DNA from: HGM05232 sp036661515
GTDB taxonomy: Bacteria; Bacteroidota; Bacteroidia; Bacteroidales; Muribaculaceae
Length of the DNA: 23,780 nt
Assembly (NCBI GenBank): GCA_036661515.1
Contig: JAVWYO010000029.1
Span: forward strand, 1 to 23,780
Direction: 5' to 3'
The notes beneath the pieces were generated by a model. The model had not been told where the DNA came from. It saw only the letters and a program-made list of their open reading frames with translations, and did not search any database. Positions 1 through 6,520 of the stretch are shown here, piece after piece. Position 1 is the stretch's first letter; every line of letters begins with the position of its first letter. The position numbers and the translations under genes are program-made.

Positions 1-1526
1 GGCAATACTGTGTGATATGAAACTGATTCTTTGCTCGTTGGTGTATTGAGTGTTGAATGGTTGTATTCATACCGAAGTTGGGTGAATAATGTAAATTTCT
101 TAATTGGTACATTATAGGTTGCATACACGCCTTGTATAAAATCCTTTCTTTTGCTATCCTGTTCACTTTGTGATTGAATATAAGTGTAATTATTACTTAT
201 ATAGTCGGAACTGATGCCAATACCGAATTTGTTGATTTTATTGATAGCGAAAGTGTAATTTGCTTCAAAATTCAACAAATCGTATTGACTTTTGCTATTT
301 ATGGCAGAGTGCGTGTCTCTTTCTTCGCTAATTGTGCCTGTCTGCTCTATAAAAACATTCTTGTCGCTGTTGTTTGCGATTCTCGAATAGTTTAAGCCAA
401 GATTTAACGAGGATAATGCATTTCTTTTTACGAAATAAGACATAGTGGCATTATGGCGATTGTTATTGTCCTTAGGTGTGTCACTCAGTTCTCTATATAA
501 TGTAGTAGCATTATCTTCTAAAAAGGTGTGGTAGATATTCTGATTACGGTTTGATCGGGTGTATGCCCCATTGTATTGCATTGACAGATAGCTGTTATTA
601 TTGAAATTGTAGGTCAATCCGGCAAGTGTGTAATATCCATCTCTATGATTTGTCAATGAATCTGTTATATAATCATTTATTGAGTTATAATTTGCTGTCT
701 TTGCTATTGCCGTGTTCTGTTCACTCCACAGATGTTTGTTAGACAATTCATAGTGAAAGGAAACAAGCGTTGAAAGTTTCCCTGTCTTTGTGGAAATGTT
801 TATGTTTGATTCATTACTAATTTTTCTACCCACAATAATCTCTTCGCTTACATTTAGTCCAATATAATCTTTTATTCTTTTTCGTAGTGTTATTTTCACC
901 ACCGATTGAGTAGATGATTTATAGCGAGCGCCGGGGTCTCTTATAACCTCTATCTTAGCAACGTCGTTTGAACGCAACATTAAGAGCTCTGATTCTGTAA
1001 CCTTACGTTCGTTGATGTAGATGTCAGGAGATGTTTCGTTCAACAATTTTACTCCACCATTGCCATCTTGCATCAATCCGGGGGTAAGTACAAGCATATC
1101 TTTTATGCTTCCAGCATCGCCCAAGTAAGTACCAACGATATTAGATATTTCATAGCTTGTCCCCTCTCGTTTTACAACACATTTTTTTGCTTCAACTACT
1201 ACTTCTTTTAACTCTATTGATCTTTGTTCTTGAAGATATAAAACGCCTAAATCATAGGTTGATGTTTTCACATCGATAGAGGTTGTTAAATCAGCATAGC
1301 CCTGTGATTTTATCCTGATGTTATAACTACCTACCGTATCAACTGGTAAAGAAAACGCCATATCATAGAATGTCCCTATTATAGTGTCATTGCCATTAGA
1401 TATACTTACAGTATAAGTACCAACTTTATCATCATTGCCAATTTCTCCATAGATGTAATTTACGGCTTGTGCCATGTTTGAACAGGCAAATATTATAATT
1501 AATGGGAGAGTAAGTAAATGTCGCAT
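1..1526 (-). CDS. TonB-type outer-membrane beta-barrel protein (3' part beyond left edge)
   Basis: Read on the minus strand, an open frame of 508 codons starts at ATG 1526 (MRHLLTLPLIIIFACSNMAQA, a signal peptide) and runs off the left edge without a stop. Residues about 25-100 look like the carboxypeptidase-regulatory/Ig-like domain that precedes Bacteroidota TonB receptors. The segment ELKEVVVEA leads into a plug-like domain at about 110-215, with LTPGLMQDGNGGV and the DIYINER and DVAKIEVIRDPGARY stretches. From about 225 the sequence becomes alternating, aromatic-rich beta-barrel with many N/Y/S residues, resembling the OMP_b-brl_3 type. I checked the frame at several points and saw no frameshift. 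It probably imports or binds an unknown ligand at the outer membrane. A PepSY-like gene lies 72 bp upstream and a strong inverted repeat sits just before the start codon. Substrate is unknown. Confidence 0.85.
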   Translation of the reverse strand, partial: MRHLLTLPLIIIFACSNMAQAVNYIYGEIGNDDKVGTYTVSISNGNDTIIGTFYDMAFSLPVDTVGSYNIRIKSQGYADLTTSIDVKTSTYDLGVLYLQEQRSIELKEVVVEAKKCVVKREGTSYEISNIVGTYLGDAGSIKDMLVLTPGLMQDGNGGVKLLNETSPDIYINERKVTESELLMLRSNDVAKIEVIRDPGARYKSSTQSVVKITLRKRIKDYIGLNVSEEIIVGRKISNESNINISTKTGKLSTLVSFHYELSNKHLWSEQNTAIAKTANYNSINDYITDSLTNHRDGYYTLAGLTYNFNNNSYLSMQYNGAYTRSNRNQNIYHTFLEDNATTLYRELSDTPKDNNNRHNATMSYFVKRNALSSLNLGLNYSRIANNSDKNVFIEQTGTISEERDTHSAINSKSQYDLLNFEANYTFAINKINKFGIGISSDYISNNYTYIQSQSEQDSKRKDFIQGVYATYNVPIKKFTLFTQLRYEYNHSTLNTPTSKESVSYHTVL

Positions 1527-1541
1527 AATTATTTTTTTATA

Positions 1542-1584
1542 AATTGAGTAGGAGAAATTTAAAGTAGTTTTCTCCTACTCAATT
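1542..1584. repeat. Perfect 16-bp inverted repeat in the leader of the TonB-type gene
   Basis: Arms 1542-1557 and 1569-1584 are exact reverse complements (core AATTGAGTAGGAGAA), separated by 11 bases. It lies between the PepSY-like gene stop and the barrel gene start, 16 bases before the ATG on the minus strand. On the minus strand it is followed by TATAAAAAAAT, not a T-run, so it is not a classical terminator. It could be a leader hairpin, a processing site or an operator. Confidence 0.7.
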
Positions 1585-1598
1585 ATCCTAATTACTAT

Positions 1599-2087
1599 TT
1601 ATTGTATTAATCTTTTACCTTCCTTTGAATATTTAATATCATCATGACCTTTAACATCAAGCTTATAACCTTTTTCGGGGTCAAATGAAATCTCTTCAAC
1701 ACGATTTTGAATGCGTTTTGACAATAAATACCTATAAGCTTCCTTTGGGATTAATTTTTTCAATAATTTGTGGGGGATAGTAGCATTATTTGGTGCTTCA
1801 ACCTCAGCCCATTGCCCAGCATCGGTAATTTCAATCTTGTAACCATTAGATAGCTTTAATTCATTAACGCCTTTCATGGTTAACTTATTGACTTCAGTTA
1901 CCTTTACTTTGTGGAAATTGCTCTTGATAAATGTTTTTACAGCAGCTGGCATAGCATCGTAAGACGAAGAAATACTAACCACAGGACCAGGACCCATAGC
2001 CCTTACATTGCCATTAGTTTGTGCAAACGCAGTGAAGCCGAATGCTACGGCAAGCACTAAAAGTGCATTAAAAAGGATTCTTTTCAT
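1599..2087 (-). CDS. Secreted PepSY-like (BLIP-like) protein A
   Basis: A 162-residue protein with a clear signal peptide (residues 1-22, ending AFA-Q), so it acts outside the cytoplasm. The body resembles the Bacteroidota PepSY-like family (Pfam PepSY_like, formerly called beta-lactamase-inhibitor-like): a first half with LP..V..FI...FHKVKV and a second half with GQWAEVEAP, KLLKKLIPKEAYRYL and EISFDPEKGYKLDV. It is a paralogue of the protein encoded at 2285-2746, sharing GQW.. VEAP, KLLK.L.PK.A, QN.V..I.FD..KG. The family has no firmly established activity; periplasmic inhibitor or binding roles are suggested for PepSY domains. A good sigma-ABfr-type promoter precedes it (2159-2189). No T-run terminator follows, so transcription may continue into the TonB-type barrel gene. 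Confidence 0.85.
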   Translation of the reverse strand: MKRILFNALLVLAVAFGFTAFAQTNGNVRAMGPGPVVSISSSYDAMPAAVKTFIKSNFHKVKVTEVNKLTMKGVNELKLSNGYKIEITDAGQWAEVEAPNNATIPHKLLKKLIPKEAYRYLLSKRIQNRVEEISFDPEKGYKLDVKGHDDIKYSKEGKRLIQ

Positions 2088-2116
2088 AATGTATAATTGA
2101 TTTAAATTTAGGTGCT

Positions 2117-2131
2117 TAAGAAGCTGTTTTA
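2117..2131. repeat. 15-base match to the end of the 5344-5477 MITE-like element
   Basis: TAAGAAGCTGTTTTA here is identical to 5341-5355, that is the TAA duplication plus the first 12 bases of the element. The rest does not match, and only an 8-base complementary stretch (AAAACAGC, 2213-2220) is found on the other side. It may be a decayed relative or chance. Confidence 0.3.
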
Positions 2132-2158
2132 TCCTACATTTTATTACTTAACTGATTA

Positions 2159-2189
2159 CAATATTAGATATATTTTAGGTAATTTCAAA
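2159..2189 (-). promoter_or_regulatory. Bacteroides-type promoter for PepSY-like gene A
   Basis: On the minus strand TTTG (2186-2189) is followed after exactly 19 bases by TAATATTG (2159-2166), one mismatch from the -7 consensus TAnnTTTG. The inferred start is near 2152, giving a leader of about 65 nt. Confidence 0.55.
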
Positions 2190-2220
2190 CTATTTAATCG
2201 ATTAATTTCAACAAAACAGC

Positions 2221-2252
2221 AAAAAGCCTGTCTAAAACGAGTTAGACAGGCT
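2221..2252 (-). terminator. Intrinsic terminator of PepSY-like gene B
   Basis: An 11-bp stem (AGCCTGTCTAA 2225-2235 with TTAGACAGGCT 2242-2252) with a 6-base loop, followed on the minus strand by TTTT and then GCTGTTTTG. It lies 33 bp after the stop codon of the gene at 2285-2746. Confidence 0.85.
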
Positions 2253-2284
2253 GTCAGATTACATTTATAAGGATTAGATATTCT

Positions 2285-2746
2285 TTAATTTAAACGTCCC
2301 GTTTTAGTGAAATTAAGCGTGTTGCTTTGTCCACAACTAACTGAAAATCCCTTATCGAAATCAAAGGTAATGCTGGTTACTTGATTTTGTTTTTGATTTT
2401 TTGAAATATAATCCAATGCCTTTTTGGGTAACAGCCCTTTCAACAATTTACCTGAGAATTGCTCCCCTGTGGGTGCTTCTACCCCACTCCATTGCCCATA
2501 TTGATCAAAAGTAATTGAACTTCCATCGGAAAGAGCAACGTTATATCCTTGAGCAGTAACATTTACTCCATTTACATCTTCATGATGAAAATAGGTATTA
2601 ATGAATTTTGAGGCATCTACGGGCAGTGTTTTCATGTTTTCAACGCTTGATTTTCCCGTCGAATCACTACTGTTTATATTTGCATATGTCGTAGAACAAG
2701 TAAATAATACTGCGACAACTAAAAGTGATTTTAAAATAGTTTTCAT
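2285..2746 (-). CDS. Secreted PepSY-like (BLIP-like) protein B
   Basis: A 153-residue secreted protein whose first 22 residues (MKTILKSLLVVAVLFTCSTTYA) form a signal peptide. Its body aligns by eye with protein A along most of its length: LPVDASKFINTYFH, ALSDGSSITFDQYGQWSGVEAP, KLLKGLLPKKALDYI and QNQVTSITFDFDKGFSV. The two therefore look like a tandem duplication of a PepSY-like family gene that has diverged. It appears to be transcribed alone, with a candidate -7 box upstream (2824-2831) and a strong terminator downstream (2221-2252), so the two paralogues can be expressed separately. Function is unknown; a periplasmic or surface role is inferred from the signal peptide. Confidence 0.85.
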   Translation of the reverse strand: MKTILKSLLVVAVLFTCSTTYANINSSDSTGKSSVENMKTLPVDASKFINTYFHHEDVNGVNVTAQGYNVALSDGSSITFDQYGQWSGVEAPTGEQFSGKLLKGLLPKKALDYISKNQKQNQVTSITFDFDKGFSVSCGQSNTLNFTKTGRLN

Positions 2747-2823
2747 AACATATTGTTTTTTGAGTTTGTTTTATCGTTTTGCTATAAATACAGTACAATA
2801 TTACTGCTTTTATACATACCTAC

Positions 2824-2831
2824 CAAATATA
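2824..2831 (-). promoter_or_regulatory. Candidate -7 box for PepSY-like gene B
   Basis: TATATTTG on the minus strand fits TAnnTTTG exactly. I see no convincing TTTG 19-21 bases upstream. The implied leader is about 70 nt. Confidence 0.35.
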
Positions 2832-2925
2832 AAACCCACTATTTAGAGCATAATGCTTTACATTTGCTATTCACACACTTTCAAAAAACACATTTAAAGC
2901 CTATACTCATTTCTTTTTTTTGCAT

Positions 2926-2961
2926 AAAAAAAGGAAGAAATGATTTATTGTCATTTCTCCC
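2926..2961 (-). terminator. Intrinsic terminator of typA
   Basis: On the minus strand an 11-bp stem (2951-2961 with 2933-2943, one G-U pair) and 7-base loop is followed by seven T. It lies about 40 bp after the typA stop. The plus strand also has CATTTTTAT after the stem, so it may work weakly in both directions. Confidence 0.8.
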
Positions 2962-3000
2962 CATTTTTATATAGCAATTTGCTTAGATAGTTAAACTTAG

Positions 3001-4800
3001 TTAACTCCGATTTGTTCGCTTACGCTCCGTTTCATCAAGAATAATTTTACGTATTCGTAAAAAATTAGGCGTAACTTCTACATATTCATCTTCCTTAATA
3101 TATTCAAGTGCTTCTTCAAGACTGAATACTATTGGAGGGATAATGCGCGCTTTATCATCAGAGCCAGATGCACGAGTGTTTGTCAGTTTTTTTGACTTCG
3201 TCACATTAACAACGATGTCGCCATCTTTTGCGTTTTCACCCACTACTTGCCCACAATACACTTCCTCTTGAGGAAATATAAAGAACTTACCACGATCTTG
3301 TAACTTATCAATAGCATAGGCATAGGCAGTACCAGCTTCCATTGCAATAAGAGAGCCATTAGTACGACGTTCAATAACGCCCTTCCATGGTTGATATTCA
3401 AGGAAACGATGTGCCATTATAGCCTCACCAGCCGACCCCGTAAGAACATTATTTCTAAGTCCTATAATACCACGTGATGGAATATTAAACTCTAAATGTA
3501 TACGGTCGTTTTGTGCTGACATTGCTATCATCTCGCCTCGACGGCGTGTTACCATATCAATTACTTTACTTGAATATTCCTCTGGAACATTGATTGTAAG
3601 TAATTCTACTGGCTCACACTTTTGACCATTAATCTCTTTAATAAGTACTTGAGGCTGTCCTACTTGAAGTTCATATCCTTCACGGCGCATTGTCTCAATA
3701 AGTACTGACAAGTGAAGCACGCCACGACCATAAACAATCCAAGCATCTTCATTCTCAGTCCTTTTTACCTTTAAAGCAAGATTTTTATCTAATTCTTTAG
3801 TAAGGCGGTCGGCAATGTGACGAGTAGTAACAAGCTTACCATCTCTACCAAAGAAAGGAGAATCATTAATTGTAAAGGTCATCGACATCGTAGGCTCATC
3901 AATTGCAATACGTTCGAGTGGCTCTGGTTTATCAAATACAGTGACCGAATCACCAATTTCAAAACCTTCAAGACCTACAAGTGCGCAAATATCGCCCGAA
4001 GCCACACTCTGCACCTTTACACGTCCCATACCAATGAAAGTATGCAATTCCTTTATGCGTTGCTTAACAACAGAACCATCTTTCTTACTTAATCCTACAT
4101 CCATACCCTCGCGCAATACACCTCTGTGCACACGCCCTATAGCAATACGCCCAACATAAGAAGAATAATCAAGAGATGTTATTAGCATCTGAGGATCTCC
4201 ATCAAGGGTAACTGGTTCTGGAATATATTCAATTATTGCATCAAGCAATGCAATAATATCGGTCGTTGGAGTTTTCCATGAAGTACTCATCCAATTTTGC
4301 TTAGCCGAGCCATATATTGTAGGGAAGTCAAGCTGATCCTCAGTAGCATCGAGGCTACACATAAGATCAAAAACCATCTCCTGAACTTCGTCAGGACGAC
4401 AATTTGGCTTATCTACCTTATTGACGACAACAACAGGCTTTAACCCCATTTGAATAGCCTTTTGTAGCACGAAACGTGTTTGAGGCATAGGACCCTCAAA
4501 AGCATCGACTAAAAGGAGACATCCGTCAGCCATATTTAGTACTCGCTCCACTTCACCACCGAAATCGGAGTGACCTGGAGTATCAATTATATTGATTTTA
4601 TAACCCTTATAGTCTATCGAAACGTTCTTTGAAAGGATTGTTATCCCTCTTTCCCGTTCCAGGTCATTATTATCAAGAATTAATTCGCCTGATGTCTGAT
4701 TCTCTCTAAAGAGGTTACCAGCCAACAGCATTTTATCTACCAAAGTAGTTTTGCCATGGTCAACGTGAGCGATGATGGCAATATTTCTAATTTTTTGCAT
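3001..4800 (-). CDS. typA: Ribosome-associated translational GTPase TypA/BipA
   Basis: A 599-residue protein of the usual length for TypA/BipA, a cytoplasmic translation-factor GTPase related to EF-G and LepA that assists ribosome assembly and stress adaptation. The GTPase motifs are intact: AHVDHGKTT (11-19), the RGIT switch I, DTPGH switch II followed by SDFGGEVERV, and VNKVDKP for guanine recognition. An EF-Tu domain 2-like part (VGRIAIGRVHRG) and EF-G C-like parts (RREGYELQVGQPQV; MIAMSAQNDRIHLEFNIPSRGIIGLRN) follow. The C-terminus contains the family-typical NFLRIRKIILDETERKRTNR. It is divergent from rpsO across a 148-bp gap, has a candidate -7 box very near the start, and ends in a terminator. 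Confidence 0.98.
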   Translation of the reverse strand: MQKIRNIAIIAHVDHGKTTLVDKMLLAGNLFRENQTSGELILDNNDLERERGITILSKNVSIDYKGYKINIIDTPGHSDFGGEVERVLNMADGCLLLVDAFEGPMPQTRFVLQKAIQMGLKPVVVVNKVDKPNCRPDEVQEMVFDLMCSLDATEDQLDFPTIYGSAKQNWMSTSWKTPTTDIIALLDAIIEYIPEPVTLDGDPQMLITSLDYSSYVGRIAIGRVHRGVLREGMDVGLSKKDGSVVKQRIKELHTFIGMGRVKVQSVASGDICALVGLEGFEIGDSVTVFDKPEPLERIAIDEPTMSMTFTINDSPFFGRDGKLVTTRHIADRLTKELDKNLALKVKRTENEDAWIVYGRGVLHLSVLIETMRREGYELQVGQPQVLIKEINGQKCEPVELLTINVPEEYSSKVIDMVTRRRGEMIAMSAQNDRIHLEFNIPSRGIIGLRNNVLTGSAGEAIMAHRFLEYQPWKGVIERRTNGSLIAMEAGTAYAYAIDKLQDRGKFFIFPQEEVYCGQVVGENAKDGDIVVNVTKSKKLTNTRASGSDDKARIIPPIVFSLEEALEYIKEDEYVEVTPNFLRIRKIILDETERKRTNRS

Positions 4801-4820
4801 ACCTAACCATTTTCAGGGTG

Positions 4821-4828
4821 CAAATTTA
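4821..4828 (-). promoter_or_regulatory. Candidate -7 box for typA
   Basis: TAAATTTG on the minus strand matches TAnnTTTG exactly, 20 bases before the typA ATG. The -33 element is weak. The leader would be only about 15 nt. Confidence 0.5.
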
Positions 4829-4901
4829 GTCATAAAATACAAGAAAATAGGTGTCTAATGAATTTTTTATGCAAATAATATTTTATTTCCAAAATAATCC
4901 A

Positions 4902-4909
4902 TACCTTTG
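4902..4909 (+). promoter_or_regulatory. Candidate -7 box for rpsO
   Basis: TACCTTTG matches TAnnTTTG exactly and lies 39 bases before the rpsO ATG. No clear TTTG at -33. Confidence 0.5.
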
Positions 4910-4948
4910 CAACACAAATTTTATTAACTAAGTAAAACTCTTGAAAGA

Positions 4949-5224
4949 ATGCATTTGAATTCTGACGAAAAGAAAGAGATCTTCGGGACATACGGAACGT
5001 CCAATACTGATACTGGGTCACCTGAGGCTCAGATTGCATTATTCTCAGTCCGTATAGCTCATTTGACTGCACACATGAAGTCAAATCATAAGGATCATAG
5101 TACTGAAAGGGCTCTAAAGAAATTAGTAGGTAAACGTCGTCGTCTTCTTGATTACCTAATCAAGAAAGATATTACTCGTTACCGTACGATTATCGCTAAA
5201 AAAGAACTCGGAATCAGAAAGTAA
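4949..5224 (+). CDS. rpsO: 30S ribosomal protein S15
   Basis: A 91-residue protein matching S15 throughout: the conserved GTYGTSNTDTGSPEAQIALFSVRIAHLTAHMKSNHKDH segment, then the RRRLLDYL and RYRTIIAKKELGIR endings. S15 binds 16S rRNA in the platform of the small subunit. The ATG at 4949 gives the normal N-terminus (MHLNSDEKKEIF). The gene is monocistronic, with its own promoter and a strong terminator. A short inverted repeat AATCAC/GTGATT (5223-5238) overlaps the stop codon region and is too small to interpret. Confidence 0.98.
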   Translation: MHLNSDEKKEIFGTYGTSNTDTGSPEAQIALFSVRIAHLTAHMKSNHKDHSTERALKKLVGKRRRLLDYLIKKDITRYRTIIAKKELGIRK

Positions 5225-5254
5225 TCACTATCGTGATTTCTTAAAAAAAGACTT

Positions 5255-5291
5255 GAGCATCTTCCTAATTATTGGAAGATGCTCTTTTTTT
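5255..5291 (+). terminator. Intrinsic terminator of rpsO
   Basis: A perfect 11-bp stem GAGCATCTTCC / GGAAGATGCTC with an 8-base loop, followed by seven T. Confidence 0.95.
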
Positions 5292-5322
5292 GCCTCAAAT
5301 ACGCTATTATTTAGTAAATTTG
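5289..5322 (+). promoter_or_regulatory. Candidate promoter for the DUF3109 gene, upstream of the MITE
   Basis: TTTG (5289-5292, at the end of the rpsO terminator T-run) is followed after 22 bases by TAAATTTG (5315-5322), an exact -7 box. Spacing is one base longer than usual. Transcription would begin near 5329 and cross the element at 5344-5477 before the start codon. Confidence 0.45.
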
Positions 5323-5340
5323 CAAATTCAATATTACAAC

Positions 5341-5480
5341 TAAGAAGCTGTTTTAATTTATTTCAGAGATATTTATATAGCTTTCTTTTTAATATTGAAT
5401 TTTAGGTTTTGGACTCTTTTAGGCATCTTTTTCATAAATAGTCTCAAATCTATTCTGAAATAAATTAAAACAACTTCTAA
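5341..5480. mobile_element. 134-bp MITE-like element with 24-bp inverted termini and TAA duplication
   Basis: The element spans 5344-5477. Its left end (5344-5367, starting GAAGCTGTTTTAATTTA) and right end (5454-5477, reverse complement GAAGTTGTTTTAATTTA) match at 23 of 24 positions. It is flanked on both sides by TAA (5341-5343 and 5478-5480), consistent with a 3-bp target duplication. The 86-bp AT-rich interior has no coding potential. A TNA-type 3-bp duplication is known for some IS5-family groups, so a non-autonomous IS5-like derivative is a guess. It sits 21 bases before the ATG of the DUF3109 gene. Confidence 0.75.
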
Positions 5481-5498
5481 GTGGACGAAGAAAAATAT

Positions 5499-6080
5499 AT
5501 GTTACAGATACAAGATGCATTAGTGAGCCTCGATGTGATAGAACAATTCTTTATATGCAACCTTGAGCATTGTCTTGGTGCATGTTGCATTGAAGGTGAT
5601 GCTGGCGCTCCTATTACAGAGGAAGAATACGAAACGCTTAAACGAATACTACCTGATGTGTGGGACGATTTACTCCCATCAGCACAAGCTCGAATTAAAG
5701 ATAAAGGCGTGGGATATATTGACGAAGAGGGAGACTTAGTCACTCAAATCGTTGAGGACAAAAATTGCGTCTTCACTTGTTATGACAAAGGAGGAATGTG
5801 CCAATGTGCGATAGAAAAGGCTTATAGGGAAGGACGCATAGACTTTTACAAGCCTATTTCATGCCACCTCTATCCGCTACGTTTAACAGAATATCCAACA
5901 TTTATCGCCGTGAATTATCACAGATGGAAAATATGCAAAGCAGCCGAAGTTCTTGGACGAAAAAACGGTGTGCGACTATATCAATTCCTAAAAGAACCAC
6001 TCACAAGGCGATTTGGAACTGAATGGTATGACGAATTAGAGAAGACCTGCGAAAATTACATTGCAGAATATTGCAAATAG
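5499..6080 (+). CDS. DUF3109 family cysteine-cluster protein
   Basis: A 193-residue cytoplasmic protein typical of Bacteroidota DUF3109. It has a cysteine cluster near the N-terminus (C20, C25, C29, C30 in FICNLEHCLGACCIEGDAGAP) and a second group around CVFTCYDKGGMCQCAIEKA and ISCHLYPLR, with more cysteines near the C-terminus. The spacing suggests binding of zinc or an iron-sulfur centre, as in YkgJ-like cysteine-cluster proteins, but no activity is established. I chose ATG 5499 because MLQIQDALVSLDVIEQFF matches the family start. An in-frame GTG at 5481 would add six residues created exactly where the MITE duplication ends. The gene converges on the XRE gene with only 2 bp between stops and no terminator. 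Confidence 0.85.
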   Translation: MLQIQDALVSLDVIEQFFICNLEHCLGACCIEGDAGAPITEEEYETLKRILPDVWDDLLPSAQARIKDKGVGYIDEEGDLVTQIVEDKNCVFTCYDKGGMCQCAIEKAYREGRIDFYKPISCHLYPLRLTEYPTFIAVNYHRWKICKAAEVLGRKNGVRLYQFLKEPLTRRFGTEWYDELEKTCENYIAEYCK

Positions 6081-6082
6081 TG

Positions 6083-6301
6083 TCATTCAACATCAAATAT
6101 TTCATACAACTTCACACCAAGTGCAACACTTATTTTATACGCATTCTTTACTGTAATATTCGTTCGTCCGGCCTCAATACGCGACATATTTGATTTTTCA
6201 AAATTACACATTGCCGCAACATCTTGCTGGCTAAGCCCCTTTCCCTCACGAATAGTCCTAATATTATCACCTATTCTTATAAAAAGTTGTACATCATTCA
6301 T
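6083..6301 (-). CDS. Small XRE-family helix-turn-helix regulator
   Basis: A 72-residue protein that is almost entirely a Cro/C1-type HTH: GDNIRTIREGKGLSQQDVAAMCNFEKSNMSRIEAGRTNITVKNAYKISVALGVKLYEIF. Residues about 23-40 are the two DNA-contacting helices. I chose ATG 6301 (MNDVQLF) over a TTG at 6352, because the extra residues would run through a palindrome that looks like an operator. The start codon is 2 bases from a 32-base palindrome (6304-6335), so self-regulation is likely. The divergent promoter towards the SDR/barrel pair is covered by the same site, which makes that pair the likely target. It could act as repressor or activator; nothing in the protein shows a ligand domain. Confidence 0.85.
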   Translation of the reverse strand: MNDVQLFIRIGDNIRTIREGKGLSQQDVAAMCNFEKSNMSRIEAGRTNITVKNAYKISVALGVKLYEIFDVE

Positions 6302-6303
6302 AA

Positions 6304-6335
6304 TTTCTTTGTTATCATTTGTGATAACAAAGAAA
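6304..6335. promoter_or_regulatory. Operator 1: 14-bp-armed palindrome over the -33 region
   Basis: Arms 6304-6317 and 6322-6335 are exact complements around the 4-base centre TTTG. The core GTTATCA-N4-TGATAAC recurs at operator 2, 46 bp away centre to centre. The central TTTG is also the -33 box of the plus-strand promoter. Confidence 0.75.
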
Positions 6336-6349
6336 ACTTCATATCTTTG
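6318..6349 (+). promoter_or_regulatory. Promoter of the SDR / outer-membrane barrel unit
   Basis: TTTG (6318-6321), 20 bases, TATCTTTG (6342-6349): an excellent sigma-ABfr match. The start is expected near 6356, at the edge of operator 2, giving a leader of about 165 nt. Confidence 0.7.
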
Positions 6350-6356
6350 CAATCAG

Positions 6357-6374
6357 GTTATCATATATGATAAC
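6357..6374. promoter_or_regulatory. Operator 2: perfect 18-bp palindrome at the expected transcription start
   Basis: GTTATCATATATGATAAC is self-complementary over its whole length and shares GTTATCA/TGATAAC half-sites with operator 1. Confidence 0.75.
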
Positions 6375-6376
6375 AA

Positions 6377-6463
6377 ATGACAATATATAAAAAACACACG
6401 CGCGAAGACCACCACTCAATAATTTATATTGATGGTGGCCTTCTCTATTATAAACCCTTGTGA
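6377..6463 (+). CDS. Possible 28-codon leader ORF
   Basis: ATG 6377 to TGA 6463 encodes MTIYKKHTREDHHSIIYIDG and eight more residues. It begins 3 bases after operator 2, within the inferred leader of the SDR gene, and contains the hairpin at 6404-6443. It has no family I recognise and may be chance. Confidence 0.2.
   Translation: MTIYKKHTREDHHSIIYIDGGLLYYKPL
6404..6443 (+). other. Leader hairpin upstream of the SDR gene
   Basis: GAAGACCACCA pairs with TGGTGGCCTTC (one mismatch), and the stem extends by four pairs past a bulged C to a 9-base AT loop. It is followed by TCTATTATAAAC, too poor in T for a strong terminator. It may be an attenuator or stability structure. Confidence 0.45.
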
Positions 6464-6520
6464 GGAACAATAATTGCATCATTAGTGTTTTTATAGCATA
6501 AACTATAAACGTTATATGCA

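Larger units (their letters stand above)
2747..3000. other. Intergenic region between PepSY-like gene B and typA
   Basis: 254 bases, AT-rich. It holds the candidate promoter of gene B and the typA terminator. Short open frames here lack family features and I do not support them as genes. Confidence 0.7.

Noticed and set aside
174..395. Plus-strand open frame of 73 codons
   Set aside because: It is antisense to the TonB-type barrel gene, which has a signal peptide and clear domain order; the plus frame has no features.
2601..2974. Two short plus-strand frames around the PepSY-like gene B promoter
   Set aside because: AT-rich, overlapping a real gene, its promoter and the typA terminator; the residues look like translated non-coding sequence.
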